A model generated the notes under the pieces. That model saw only the letters and a program-made list of their open reading frames with translations. It was not told the DNA's origin and searched no databases. A stretch of DNA of 57,491 nt from an uncultured Acidobacteriia bacterium (lineage in GTDB: Bacteria > Acidobacteriota > Terriglobia > Bryobacterales > Bryobacteraceae). Below, one piece after another: positions 24,093 to 33,400 of this stretch; position 1 is the stretch's first letter, and each line of letters opens with the position of its first letter. The stretch spans positions 1-57,491 of the forward strand of contig CAIUOG010000142.1 of the NCBI GenBank assembly GCA_903900705.1, read 5' to 3'. Made by a program: the position numbers and the translations under genes.

Positions 24093-24851
24093 TCAGGCAA
24101 CCGTATTGCGCAGTATCCCGATCCCCTCCAGCTCCACTTCCACCACATCGCCCGACTTCATCTTCTTCGTGTTCCCCGGCGTGCCCGTGTAAAGCACATC
24201 CCCCGGCTGCAGCGTCACATACCGGCTGATGAAGCTCACGCATTCCGGCACATCGAAAATCAGATCGCTCGTGCGCTGTTCCTGCAAAACCTCGCCGTTG
24301 ACGCGCGTCTGCAGCGCCAGGTCGTCGTAGTGCAGGCCCGTCACAATCCACGGACCCAGCGGACCAAACGTATCGCAACCCTTCGCGCGCCACCACTGCC
24401 GGTCCGCATTCGGGCCGCGCTGCCAGTTCCGGTCGCTCACGTCATTGCCGCACGTCGAGCCGAAGATCCCCGCAATCGCTTCTTCCCGTGTGGCGTTCCG
24501 CAGCGTCTTACCGATCACCACCACCAGTTCGCCCTCAAAATGCGTGTCTTCGGCATCGGCCGGAATGCGGATCGGCCCTTCCGGATCCTGCAGACACGTC
24601 ACGGGCTTATAGAAAATCTCGGGGTTCGCCGGCGCCGGCCGGGTCCCCAGATGGCTCCGGTAATTGAGTCCCACGGCGAGCACCTTCGCCGGTTCGCACG
24701 GCGTCAGCAGCTTCACGCTGCTCAGCGCCAGGGTCACGCCCGTTGGCTCCGGCGCATCAAACAATCCGCCCTTCAGCTCCTGAACGGCGTCGCCTTCCAC
24801 TGTGCCGTAACTCACCTTCCCTGCGTGCTCAAACCTTGCGTAAATAGCCAT
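24093..24851 (-). CDS. Fumarylacetoacetate hydrolase family protein
   Basis: 252 aa. The FAH fold is recognisable from VLAVGLNYRSHL, the metal-binding glutamates in HFEGELVVVIGK, the following NDVSDRNWQ aspartate, GCDTFGPLGPWIV and PGDVLYTGTPGN. Members hydrolyse or decarboxylate 2-keto-type acids (fumarylacetoacetate, acylpyruvates, 2-oxo-hept-ene-dioate, oxaloacetate). The size fits the short catalytic-only group rather than the eukaryotic fumarylacetoacetase. First gene of a probable operon with ispG and DUF2203. Substrate not determined from sequence. Confidence 0.92.
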   Translation of the reverse strand: MAIYARFEHAGKVSYGTVEGDAVQELKGGLFDAPEPTGVTLALSSVKLLTPCEPAKVLAVGLNYRSHLGTRPAPANPEIFYKPVTCLQDPEGPIRIPADAEDTHFEGELVVVIGKTLRNATREEAIAGIFGSTCGNDVSDRNWQRGPNADRQWWRAKGCDTFGPLGPWIVTGLHYDDLALQTRVNGEVLQEQRTSDLIFDVPECVSFISRYVTLQPGDVLYTGTPGNTKKMKSGDVVEVELEGIGILRNTVA

Positions 24852-24906
24852 GTGTAAACGAATATACCCTGCTGACCACGGCGATAGCTGTGTAGGATCA
24901 GACCTG

Positions 24907-24919
24907 CCCTGAGTCAGGG
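24907..24919. repeat. Palindrome in the hfq upstream region
   Basis: CCCTGAGTCAGGG, a perfect inverted repeat around a central G, 84 bases before the hfq start and upstream of a TACAAT hexamer at 24949-24954 that could be the hfq -10 element. It could be an operator or part of a short hairpin; no regulator is known. Confidence 0.45.
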
Positions 24920-25002
24920 TCCCGGAACAATCGGCGTCAACACTGCGTTACAATGCTCATACCCGTGCCTAATTTCCACTTCAGGCCGGACTGGAACATC
25001 TG

Positions 25003-25299
25003 ATGGACAAACCAGCGCAAAACATACAAGACAGCTTTCTCAATAATGCGCGCAAAGAAAAAGGCGTCGTCACCATCTATCTGCTGAGCGGCGTCAAACT
25101 CTCAGGCCGTATCAAGAGCTTTGACAAGTATTCCCTCGTGCTTGAGACCAACAATCAGGAACAGCTGATTTTCAAGCATGCAATTTCAACCGTGGTCACT
25201 TCGCGGCCGTCGCACCATCCCGCTCCGCACGCTCATGTGCCCTCTCCACCCCCGCTGCCCGTGCCTCCGGGTTCTGGCTCGCAGGGTTCTGACAGCTAA
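25003..25299 (+). CDS. hfq: RNA chaperone Hfq with Pro/His-rich tail
   Basis: 98 aa. Residues 5-66 are the Sm-like core: [25 protein letters not shown] begins with the QxxxLN proximal/distal RNA-binding region, and the Sm2 part ends in IFKHAIST with KHA at 58-60 (canonical YKHA). Hfq forms hexameric rings that anneal small RNAs to mRNAs and bind poly(A)-rich sequences. The C-terminal 30 residues are unusual, with many Pro and His, and probably disordered. hflX follows on the same strand, the classical hfq-hflX arrangement. Confidence 0.96.
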   Translation: MDKPAQNIQDSFLNNARKEKGVVTIYLLSGVKLSGRIKSFDKYSLVLETNNQEQLIFKHAISTVVTSRPSHHPAPHAHVPSPPPLPVPPGSGSQGSDS

Positions 25300-25385
25300 A
25301 AACAGACAGGTTCATCACCACGATCTCTCTGGAGCAGTCGGCCGAAAAGGCCATCCTGGCCGGTTTCGACCGGCGTCGGGGTGCT

Positions 25386-26678
25386 GTGTCTTCGGCGGCC
25401 TCCGAGTCGTTTCTCGAACTGAGGGAACTCGCCGCCAGCGCCGGCGCCCAGATCGTGGCCGAGGTCTTTCAGGTTCGCCCCGAAGCCACCGCCGCCACCC
25501 TGCTCGGCTCCGGTAAAGTGCAGGAACTCAAAGAACTCGCGGAGGCCACCCAGGCCGACGTCCTCATCGTCGACAACGATCTCAGCCCCACCCAGCAGCG
25601 CAATCTCGAAGCCGAGGTGGGCGTCCGCGTCATCGACCGCACCCAGCTCATTCTCGACATTTTTGCCGGCCGCGCCCGCACCGCCGAAGGCCGCCTCCAG
25701 GTCGAACTCGCCCAGCTCAAATACCTGCTGCCACGCCTCGCCGGCAAAGGTATCTCGCTCTCCCGTCTCGGCGGCGGCATCGGCACCCGCGGCCCCGGCG
25801 AAACCAAGCTCGAAACCGACCGCCGCCGCATCGCCGTCCGCATCAAAAAACTCGAAGTCGATCTCGAAAAGGTCCGCACCGGCCGCGCCCTCCACCGCGG
25901 CAAGCGCGAAGCCGTTCCCGTCCCCACCGTCTCCCTCGCCGGCTACACCAACGCCGGAAAATCCACTCTCTTCAATCGCCTCACCGCCGCCGGTGTCCTC
26001 GCCGACGCGAAAATGTTCGCCACCCTCGACCCCACCGTCCGCGCCATCACGCTCCCCTCCCGCCGCCGGATTCTGCTCAGCGACACCGTCGGTTTCGTGC
26101 GCAACCTGCCCACCACCCTCATCGAAGCCTTCCGCGCCACCCTCGAAGAAGTGGCCGATGCCGCGCTCATCCTGCACGTCGTCGACGTCTCCGCCGATAA
26201 CGCCGGCACCCACGTCGCCGAAGTCTTCCGCATCCTCACCGAGATCGGCGCGTCCGAAACCCCCCAGGTGCTCGTCCTGAACAAATGCGACCAGCTCGAT
26301 ATCAACGAGCGCACCATCCACGGCCCGGCCAGTGACGCGCAGGTTCTGGGCGCGAGACTCCTCGCCGAAGCCCGCCAGTCCAACAGCGCTCCCTCCGTTC
26401 TCGTGAGCGGCCTCACGGGGGAGGGAATTGCCCGTTTGTTTGATCAGATTGACGCGGTTCTGCCCTTTGACGCCGTCGAAACCGTGCGTTTCCGCATCCC
26501 CCTCCGGGACGGCGGCTCAATCGCTTTGTTACATGAGTATGGCAAAGTACGCGCGGAGGCTTATCATGGGAACGTATGCGAGATCGTGGTCGAGGCGCCC
26601 CTGTCGCTGCGCCGGAGGCTCAACCGGTACCTGCTGAAGAATTCCACCGAACCTGTGGAAAACTCTGTGCAGAACTGA
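25386..26678 (+). CDS. hflX: GTPase HflX (start uncertain, probably further upstream)
   Basis: 430 aa from the GTG shown. The N-terminal HflX domain has [41 protein letters not shown] and the glycine-rich [19 protein letters not shown] loop. The G domain has G1 [10 protein letters not shown]3 DTVGF and G4 NKCD. HflX splits or rescues ribosomes under stress. The reading frame continues upstream without a stop to 25293 and encodes [20 protein letters not shown], which resembles the N terminus of HflX relatives, yet contains no ATG, GTG or TTG. The true start may be a rare codon such as CTG at 25329 or ATC at 25314. Confidence 0.93.
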   Translation: MSSAASESFLELRELAASAGAQIVAEVFQVRPEATAATLLGSGKVQELKELAEATQADVLIVDNDLSPTQQRNLEAEVGVRVIDRTQLILDIFAGRARTAEGRLQVELAQLKYLLPRLAGKGISLSRLGGGIGTRGPGETKLETDRRRIAVRIKKLEVDLEKVRTGRALHRGKREAVPVPTVSLAGYTNAGKSTLFNRLTAAGVLADAKMFATLDPTVRAITLPSRRRILLSDTVGFVRNLPTTLIEAFRATLEEVADAALILHVVDVSADNAGTHVAEVFRILTEIGASETPQVLVLNKCDQLDINERTIHGPASDAQVLGARLLAEARQSNSAPSVLVSGLTGEGIARLFDQIDAVLPFDAVETVRFRIPLRDGGSIALLHEYGKVRAEAYHGNVCEIVVEAPLSLRRRLNRYLLKNSTEPVENSVQN

Positions 26679-26796
26679 GCCGGAGCGCCCGCAAACCCTT
26701 GTTCCGCCGTGGTTTCGTCAGCTTTGAACAGAAACGCAGCAATCCCCGTAACATGTCCGGACCCAATGACTTAACACGATTCCCGGGTGAAAGCAA

Positions 26797-26831
26797 CCCC
26801 GCCTCGCGGGGAATTCAATCCCCACGGGATT
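26797..26831 (+). terminator. Two consecutive tight hairpins between hflX and pgsA
   Basis: CCCCGC-CTC-GCGGGG (26797-26811) and AATCCC-CAC-GGGATT (26817-26831) are two perfect six-base stems with three-base loops, six bases apart, in the 184-base gap. The second is followed by TATT. They may terminate hflX transcription or structure the pgsA leader; the rest of the gap shows nothing recognisable. Confidence 0.5.
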
Positions 26832-26862
26832 TATTCGTGATTTCCACAACCGGACAACGCCG

Positions 26863-27549
26863 ATGAATCTGCCAAACAGCCTCACCATCGCGCGCATTTT
26901 CTTTGTTCCGTTTCTTGTCGCCGTGCTGGTGCAGGAAGGAATCTTTGTCGACTTTCACGGCTTTGTCATCTATAACGACACCGTCGCGCTTGTAATATTC
27001 TGGCTCGCCGCCGCCACAGATCTCCTCGATGGCTACCTCGCCCGGCGCTGGAAACAGGTCACCACCATCGGCACCCTGCTCGACCCCATCGCCGATAAGT
27101 TGTTGGTTTCAGCCGCCCTGATCGCCCTCGTGCAAATGCGGATCGTGCCCGGCTGGCTGGTCGTGCTCCTGGTGGGCCGTGAATTCGCCGTATCCGGCTT
27201 GCGCGCCATCGCCGCCGCCGAAGGCTATACCATCAGCGCCAGCGAACTCGGTAAAACCAAAACCCTCTCGCAGGTGGTCGCAATTTCCCTTCTGGTCATT
27301 GGAATTCGTCACCCGGAATTCATCAAATGGGCCAACGCCTCTTTGTATCTCGTGGTGATATTCTCGCTCTGGTCCGCCATCGCCTATTTCGGCAAATTCT
27401 GGCGCAAAGTGGATGTGGGAATCAAACAGCGCCGTCGCGCTGAACTCCTCCATGCGGAGCGTCTGCGCCGTCGCGCATTGTTCGCCGAACGCAGAACCGC
27501 GATGCTCGAACGCCGCAACGCCCGTACCGCCCCCGGAACCTCGGAATAA
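26863..27549 (+). CDS. pgsA: CDP-diacylglycerol-glycerol-3-phosphate 3-phosphatidyltransferase
   Basis: 228 aa inner-membrane enzyme that makes phosphatidylglycerophosphate. The CDP-alcohol phosphotransferase motif is complete: D53xxD56G57xxA60R61(8)G70xxxD74xxxD78. About five to six membrane helices; MNLPNSLTIARI is the usual N terminus of PgsA. The C-terminal 45 residues (after FWRKVDV) are highly basic, with many Arg, and extend beyond typical PgsA. The ATG at 26863 lies behind a leader with two hairpins. The convergent neighbour is the RodZ-like gene, with two bases between stops. Confidence 0.9.
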   Translation: MNLPNSLTIARIFFVPFLVAVLVQEGIFVDFHGFVIYNDTVALVIFWLAAATDLLDGYLARRWKQVTTIGTLLDPIADKLLVSAALIALVQMRIVPGWLVVLLVGREFAVSGLRAIAAAEGYTISASELGKTKTLSQVVAISLLVIGIRHPEFIKWANASLYLVVIFSLWSAIAYFGKFWRKVDVGIKQRRRAELLHAERLRRRALFAERRTAMLERRNARTAPGTSE

Positions 27550-27551
27550 GC

Positions 27552-28403
27552 CTAGAGCGGAGACGGAGCCGGCGTCCGCGAAACAAATTCCGGCCCTTCC
27601 GCCGTCAGCCGCACCGTTCGCACCTGCCCGGTCGTGCCCAGCGGATCCAGCGATTTCCCATTCAGCGAAATCTCAATCCCGCCCGCATTCCCCGCCGTCA
27701 CCTTCACCAGTGAATTCGCCCCGATAATCCGCGAATCATTGGCGTGCAGCATCCCGGTAAATGCCATCTTTCCATCGGCGAAAATCTGCACCCACGAAGC
27801 TTCCCGGGCCTTCAGAACCACCTTCACCGGACGCCCTTCCACCGCTTCCGTGAGCGGCGCCGGTTGCTCCTGCGCAACGCTCGCCGCCGGAGTCACCGCC
27901 ACCGGCGTCGGAACCGCAGGCGCGGTTTGCGTCACAGGCCCGCTCGTCACAGGCCCGCTGGCTACAGGAACGCTCGCCGCGGGAACGCCGGCCGTCACCG
28001 GCTGACTCCCCGCCACCAGACTCTTCGGTCGTTCTATATAAAGGTAAGCGCCCGCAATGGCCGCAGCCGCCAGCACAATCCAGATCCCCGACGAAGCCGC
28101 CGCCAGCAAACGCGAACTCTCTCTCGGCTTCGCGTAAACCGCCGGGTCCGGCAACGGAGTCGTTTCCAGATCCACTTTGGGCAGGTTGCCCAGCAGCGGT
28201 TCCGGATCGAGTTTCAGCACCCCGGCATATTGGCGGACGAAGTTTCGCGCGAACACCAGCCCTGGAAGTTTCTCCAGTTCTTCCCGCTCAATCGCTTCCA
28301 GAAAACGCAGTGAGATTCTGGTCTGGGCCGCAATTTCTTCAAGAGAAAGGCCTTGTGCCAGCCGCTCGCGCTTCAGGGTTGCTCCGGTCCCCACTGTTGC
28401 CAA
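27552..28403 (-). CDS. RodZ-like helix-turn-helix membrane protein (DUF4115 type)
   Basis: 283 aa. The N terminus is an Xre-type HTH (GATLKRERLAQGLSLEEIAAQ, EREELEKLPGLVFARNFVRQYA) as in RodZ, followed by a single membrane helix (about 98-118), a Ser/Pro/Val-rich linker with VPVASGPVTSGPV repeats, and a C-terminal beta domain with VVLKAREASWVQIFADG and GNAGGIEISLNGK, characteristic of the RodZ/DUF4115 periplasmic domain. RodZ links MreB filaments to wall synthesis. Start: TTG at 28401-28403 with AGGAG seven bases upstream; the ATG further upstream has no such support. mreB is not in the window. Confidence 0.85.
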   Translation of the reverse strand: MATVGTGATLKRERLAQGLSLEEIAAQTRISLRFLEAIEREELEKLPGLVFARNFVRQYAGVLKLDPEPLLGNLPKVDLETTPLPDPAVYAKPRESSRLLAAASSGIWIVLAAAAIAGAYLYIERPKSLVAGSQPVTAGVPAASVPVASGPVTSGPVTQTAPAVPTPVAVTPAASVAQEQPAPLTEAVEGRPVKVVLKAREASWVQIFADGKMAFTGMLHANDSRIIGANSLVKVTAGNAGGIEISLNGKSLDPLGTTGQVRTVRLTAEGPEFVSRTPAPSPL

Positions 28404-28410
28404 ACGTACG

Positions 28411-28415
28411 CTCCT
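28411..28415 (-). promoter_or_regulatory. Shine-Dalgarno deciding the RodZ-like TTG start
   Basis: AGGAG on the minus strand, seven bases before the TTG at 28401-28403. Confidence 0.6.
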
Positions 28416-28502
28416 GTCCCTATGGTATAACAACAATCCGCCAAGTCATTGTTTCCGCAACGGTTAACTTTCCGTGACGGGTTACGGTTTACCCTGAAGC
28501 AT

Positions 28503-29387
28503 ATGTCCCGGATCGTCTGTCTCGCCCTTGCCGGGTTCCTCGCCTCCACCTGCGCCTTCGCCCAAACCACAAAAAACAAGCCCTTCAGCGGCGCAGCGGC
28601 CCTGCGCTTCACCGGTCGCGCCGTCGCCTTCGGACCCCGTCCGGACGGTTCCCCCGCCATCGCCAAACTGCGCGCCTGGCTCCGCACCCAACTCGCCGGC
28701 TGCGGTTGCGAACTGCTTTCAGACGCCTTCACCGCCCAAACTCCCGATGGTCCGCTTCCCATGGAAAACATCATCGCGAAATTCCCCGGCCATTCCGGCC
28801 GCGCCATCGCCATCAGCGGGCATTACGATACCAAAAAGATGAACGGCTTCGTCGGCGCAAATGACGGCGGTTCCTCCACCGGCTTCCTGCTCGAACTGGC
28901 CGCCGCCCTGAAAAACCGCCCCCGCAAAGACGACGTCTACCTCATCTTCTTCGACGGCGAAGAGGCCGTCCGCGAGTGGACCGATACCGACAGCGTCTAC
29001 GGCAGCCGCCATCTCGCCGAAAAATGGGCCGCCGAAGGTCTTACCAAAAAACTCAAAGCCCTCATCAATGTCGATATGATTGGCGACCGCAATTTCCGCC
29101 TCACCTGGGAAATCGATTCCACCGATTTCCTCCGCGAAATGGTCTGGGATATTGGTGATTCCCTCGGTTACTCCGCCGCCTTTCCCCGCCACGGCGGTCC
29201 CGTCAGCGACGATCATATCCCGTTTCTCGATGCCGGCGTACCCGCCCTCGATCTGATCGACTTTGAATCCCAGTCCAGCTTCTGGCACACCCCCCAGGAC
29301 ACCATGGACAAGCTCGCCGCCCGCAGTTTTGAAATCACCGGCAAGGTCGTCCTGCTGGCTCTGGAGCGTTTGGAAAACCAACAGTGA
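28503..29387 (+). CDS. Animal-type glutaminyl-peptide cyclotransferase (M28 family), exported
   Basis: 294 aa with a signal peptide (cleavage near residue 20, after CAFA). The M28 peptidase fold has GHYDT (H107), ANDGGSS (D121), FFDGEEA (E153, E154), NVDMIGD (D191), DDHIPFLDAGVPALDLI (D236, D237, H238) and FWHTPQD (H262). The pairing of FFDGEEA with W-x-DTDSVYGSRHLAEKW, and of DDHIPFL with the WHT motif, is the pattern of vertebrate glutaminyl cyclases, which use a single zinc to convert N-terminal Gln to pyroglutamate. An aminopeptidase role is the alternative. truB overlaps its stop by four bases (GTGA). Confidence 0.85.
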   Translation: MSRIVCLALAGFLASTCAFAQTTKNKPFSGAAALRFTGRAVAFGPRPDGSPAIAKLRAWLRTQLAGCGCELLSDAFTAQTPDGPLPMENIIAKFPGHSGRAIAISGHYDTKKMNGFVGANDGGSSTGFLLELAAALKNRPRKDDVYLIFFDGEEAVREWTDTDSVYGSRHLAEKWAAEGLTKKLKALINVDMIGDRNFRLTWEIDSTDFLREMVWDIGDSLGYSAAFPRHGGPVSDDHIPFLDAGVPALDLIDFESQSSFWHTPQDTMDKLAARSFEITGKVVLLALERLENQQ

Positions 29388-30307
29388 ATCTCGCACCCGT
29401 AACCGACGGCGTCGTAGTCGTCAACAAACCAGCCGGCTGGACCTCCCACGACGTCGTGGCGAAAATGCGCGGCATCGCCGGAACCCGCAAGGTCGGCCAC
29501 CTCGGCACGCTCGACCCCCTCGCCACCGGAGTCCTCCCCGTCATGATCGGCCAGGCCACCCGCCTCGCCCGCTACTGGGACGATTCCGAAAAGGCCTACG
29601 AAGCCGTCATCCGCTTCGGCTTTTCCACCAATACCTATGACCGCGAAGGCGAGCCCGCCTCCGAACCCGTGCCCGTCCACATCTCCGCCGATCAGCTCGA
29701 AGCTCTGCTCGCACCGCTGCGCGGCGAAATCGAACAGATTCCCCCCGCCGTCTCCGCCAAGAAAATCAACGGCGTCCCCGCCTACAAACTCGCGCGCAAA
29801 AACATCGAGGTCGAACTCCGCCCCGTCCGGGTCTGCCTCCACGAACTCACTCTTCGCGACGTGGCAGGCGACCGCGCCCGTCTCTTCGTCCGCTGCTCCG
29901 CCGGCACCTACATCCGCTCCATCGCGCATGACCTCGGCCAGACCCTCGGCTGCGGCGGCCACATCCACGAACTCGTGCGCACCATGTCCGGCCCTTTCCG
30001 TCTCGACCAGGCCTTTACCCTCGAACAACTCCAAACCCTGAAGAACGAAGGTCGCTTCGCCGAAGCCGTCCTCCCGCCCGCTGACCTGCTGCCCCACTTT
30101 CCCACCGCCTGGGTCGACCACCTCACCGTTTCCCAGATCCGCCAGGGCAGAGACTTCCACGTTTCACCCTTTCGCATCAATAAAGGTACGGAATTCGTAA
30201 AGGCCGTCGGTCCGGATGGAAGGCTGGTCACAATCGGCAAAATTGTTCTCCCCGGCGTCTACCACCCGGAAGTGGTTCTGGCGGAAGTTCTTCCGCCTCA
30301 AAGCTAA
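29384..30307 (+). CDS. truB: tRNA pseudouridine(55) synthase TruB
   Basis: 307 aa enzyme converting U55 of the T-loop of tRNAs to pseudouridine. DGVVVVNKPAGWTSHDVV is the N-terminal signature and GHLGTLDPLATGVLP holds the catalytic aspartate D44. CSAGTYIRSIAHDLG is the conserved KxxRxx-type region, and the C-terminal PUA-like part is present. The GTG start at 29384 overlaps the stop of the glutaminyl cyclase gene as GTGA, an unusual partner for truB, which normally sits near infB/rbfA/rpsO. Confidence 0.95.
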   Translation: MNLAPVTDGVVVVNKPAGWTSHDVVAKMRGIAGTRKVGHLGTLDPLATGVLPVMIGQATRLARYWDDSEKAYEAVIRFGFSTNTYDREGEPASEPVPVHISADQLEALLAPLRGEIEQIPPAVSAKKINGVPAYKLARKNIEVELRPVRVCLHELTLRDVAGDRARLFVRCSAGTYIRSIAHDLGQTLGCGGHIHELVRTMSGPFRLDQAFTLEQLQTLKNEGRFAEAVLPPADLLPHFPTAWVDHLTVSQIRQGRDFHVSPFRINKGTEFVKAVGPDGRLVTIGKIVLPGVYHPEVVLAEVLPPQS

Positions 30308-30338
30308 CCAAACGCACATCCCGGACGCCTCATCCCCT

Positions 30339-30358
30339 GGAACGCGTTGCACCGTTCC
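30339..30358. promoter_or_regulatory. Inverted repeat upstream of the RND operon (1)
   Basis: GGAACG, eight bases, CGTTCC: perfect six-base arms in the 134-base gap before the efflux operon. Candidate regulator-binding site. Confidence 0.4.
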
Positions 30359-30387
30359 GCGTCGCATCGCATCCGATAAACTGAAAT

Positions 30388-30403
30388 GCAAGTGAGCACT
30401 TGC
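30388..30403. promoter_or_regulatory. Inverted repeat upstream of the RND operon (2)
   Basis: GCAAGTG, AG, CACTTGC: perfect seven-base arms with a two-base spacer, ending 38 bases before the GTG start of the RND gene. Size and symmetry fit a dimeric repressor operator (for instance TetR or MarR type), but no regulator gene is adjacent. Confidence 0.5.
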
Positions 30404-30441
30404 CCCGCCGCAACCGCTCGCTCCCCGGAGAACAACCGACT

Positions 30442-33400
30442 GTGTGGATAGTTAAACTGGCGCTGCGCCGCCCCTATACGTTCGTCGTGATGGCGGTGCT
30501 GATTGCGGTCCTGGGCGGCCTCTCCATCGTGGCGATGCCCAAGGATATCTTCCCCTACATCGATATCCCTGTCGTCAGCGTCATCTGGAGCTACAACGGT
30601 ATCTCCCCCGACGAAATGATGAGCCGCATCTCCACCGTCTTCGAGCGCGCCGTCACCAGTACCGTCAACGACATCGAACACATCGAGGCCAACGCCTACA
30701 ACGGCGTCTCCGTCGTCAAAATCTTCTTCCAGCCCAACGTCAAAATCGATCTTGCCATCGCCCAGGTGGTCGCCGTCTGTCAGCCCGTGGTCCGCATCAT
30801 GCCACCAGGCATCTTTCCACCTGGAGTGCTGAAGTACGACGCCTCTACGGTCCCCATCCTCCAGCTCAGTCTCAGCGGCAAAAACATCAGCGAGCAGGAC
30901 CTCTTCGACATGGGGCAGAACGTCATCCGCACCCAGCTCGCCACCATCCAGGGCGCCACCGTCCCTCCCCCCTACGGCGGCAAGCAGCGCCAGATCATGG
31001 TCGATATCGATCCGAACTCTCTCTTCGCCAGAGGGCTCTCGGCCACAGACGTCACTTCCGCTCTCAACCTGCAAAGCCTCATCCTCCCCGCCGGCACCGC
31101 CAAGATGGGCGACCGCGAATTCTTCGTCCGTCTCAACTCCAGCCCCACCACCATCCAGGGCGTCAATGACCTGCCCGTGAAGGTCTCGAACGGCGGCGTC
31201 GTCTACATGCGCGACATCGCCCAGGTTCGCGACGGCTTCGCCGTGCAGGCCAACATCGTGCGGACCAACGGCCACCGCTCGGCGCTCATGACCATCCTGA
31301 AAAACGGCCAGGCGTCCACCCTCGATGTCGTCAAAGGCATTAAGGATCAGCTGAAAAAGGTCTCCGCCTCTCTGCCGCCTGGCTTCGAAGTCACCCCGCT
31401 CTTCGATCAGAGCCTCTTCGTCAGCGCCGCCATCGACGGCGTCATCAAGGAAGGTCTCACCGCCGCCATCCTCACCGCCGTCATGATCCTGCTGTTCCTC
31501 GGCAGCTGGCGCAGCACCGTCATCGTCTGTACCTCCATCCCGCTCTCGATCCTCACCTCCTGCATCGTGCTCTGGGCCATGGGCTACACCATCAACGTCA
31601 TGACCCTCGGCGGCATGGCGCTCGCCGTCGGCATCCTTGTCGACGATGCCACGGTCGAAATCGAAAACGTCCACCGCAACATGGGCATGGCGAAACCGCT
31701 CACCCGCGCCATTCTCGATGGCGCCCAGCAGATCGCCCTGCCGTCTTTCGTCTCCACGCTCGCCATCTGCATCGTTTTCATCCCGGTGCTGCTCCTCACC
31801 GGACCGGCGAAGTTCCTCTTCACCCCGCTCGCTCTCGCCGTCGTCTTCGCCATGATGATGTCTTACTTCCTCACCCGTACGCTGGTGCCCACCATGGTGC
31901 ACTACATGCTCGGTTCGGAAGTCGAAATCTACGCGCACGGCGAAGAGGGCCTCGCACATGCCAAGGGCCTTATCTGGCAGACGCACCACGCCTTCAACAT
32001 CCGGTTCGAAAAGATGCGCGAGAAGTATCACAAAATGCTTTCCTGGTGCCTCCATCACCGCGCCCGCGTCTCCCTGGTTTACGGCCTGTTCGTCCTCTGC
32101 TCCCTGGGTCTCGTCACCGTCGTCGGGTCGGACTTCTTCCCCACCGTCGATTCCGGCCAGCTCCGCCTCCACGTCCGCGCCCCGGAAGGAACCCGCATCG
32201 AAGAAACCGAGCGCGTCTTCAGCGGCGTGGAAGAAGTCATCCGCCAGACCCTCGATAAGGATGAGCTGCGCACCATCACCGACAACATCGGTCTTCCCAA
32301 CCAGTCCTTCGCGCTGGCCTGGGGCGATAACGCCGTCATCAGCGCCGCCGACGGCGAAATCCTCATCTCACTCAATCCGGAAAAGCACCGCCCCACCGCC
32401 CTCCTGCAGCGCAAACTGCGCCACGCCCTGCGAACCAGTTTCCCGGACGAAACCTTCTTCTTCCAGGCCGCCAACATCACCAACCAGATCCTCAACTTCG
32501 GCATTCCCTCGCCCATCGACGTGCAGATTCAGACGCGCGACGCCGCTGCCGGCTACAAACTCGCCGTAGAACTCCAGGACCGCGTCGCCGTGGTTCCCGG
32601 CGCTGTCGACGTCCGCATCAACCAGCAGGTGAAAACCCCGCAGCTCGATCTCACCGTCGACCGCACCAAAGCCGATCAGTCCGGCCTCACCCAGCGCGAC
32701 GTCGCCAACAGCCTCCTCATCTCGCTCAGCTCCAGCGGCCAGACCGCCCCCAACCAGTGGCTCAACCCCGTCAACGGCGTCAGCTACAGCATCGCCGTGC
32801 AGACGCCCCAGTTCAAAATCGACTCCCTCGATTCCCTCAAACACACGCCCGTCACCTCGCCCGGCGGCGGCAACCCCCAGCTTCTCGATAACCTGCTCAC
32901 CGGCGTGAAGCGCAGCACCACCAGTTCCCTCGTCAGCCACTACAACGTGCAGCCCGTCTTCGACGTGTTTGCCAATGTCGATCAGCGCGATCTCGGCGGC
33001 GTGGTCGGCGATATCCAGAAAATCATGGATTCCACCAAACTCCCCAAAGGCGCGACGCTCGTCCTTCGCGGCCAGGCCGAAACCATGAAGACCTCCTTCC
33101 GCCGCCTCGGTCTTGGCGCGGTCTTCGCCATTCTGCTCGTCTACCTCCTGATGGTGGTCAACTTCCAGTCCTGGCTCGATCCCTTCATCATTCTCACCGC
33201 CCTGCCCGGCGCTTTCGCCGGCATCCTCTGGATGCTCTTCGCCACCCAGACCACCATCAGCGTGCCGTCCCTCATGGGCACCATCATGTCCATCGGCGTC
33301 GCCACGGCCAACAGCATCCTCATGGTCACCTTCGCCAACGATGAACGCATGGCGGGCAAAAACGAAATCGAGGCCGCGCTCTCCGCCGGCTTCACCCGCC

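Noticed and set aside
24054-25002. Small RNA gene next to hfq
   Set aside because: The gap before hfq holds a palindrome and a possible -10, but no independent terminator or separate promoter to support an RNA gene.
27920-28010. DNA repeat in the RodZ-like gene (GPVTSGPV-type)
   Set aside because: Only a short imperfect codon-level repetition in a disordered linker, common for Ser/Pro/Val linkers.
30304-32172. Long open frame of over 600 codons on the minus strand, antisense to the RND transporter
   Set aside because: It is a mirror of the strong third-position C bias of the real gene; its translation is a low-complexity Asp/Gly/Glu-rich chain without any domain pattern.
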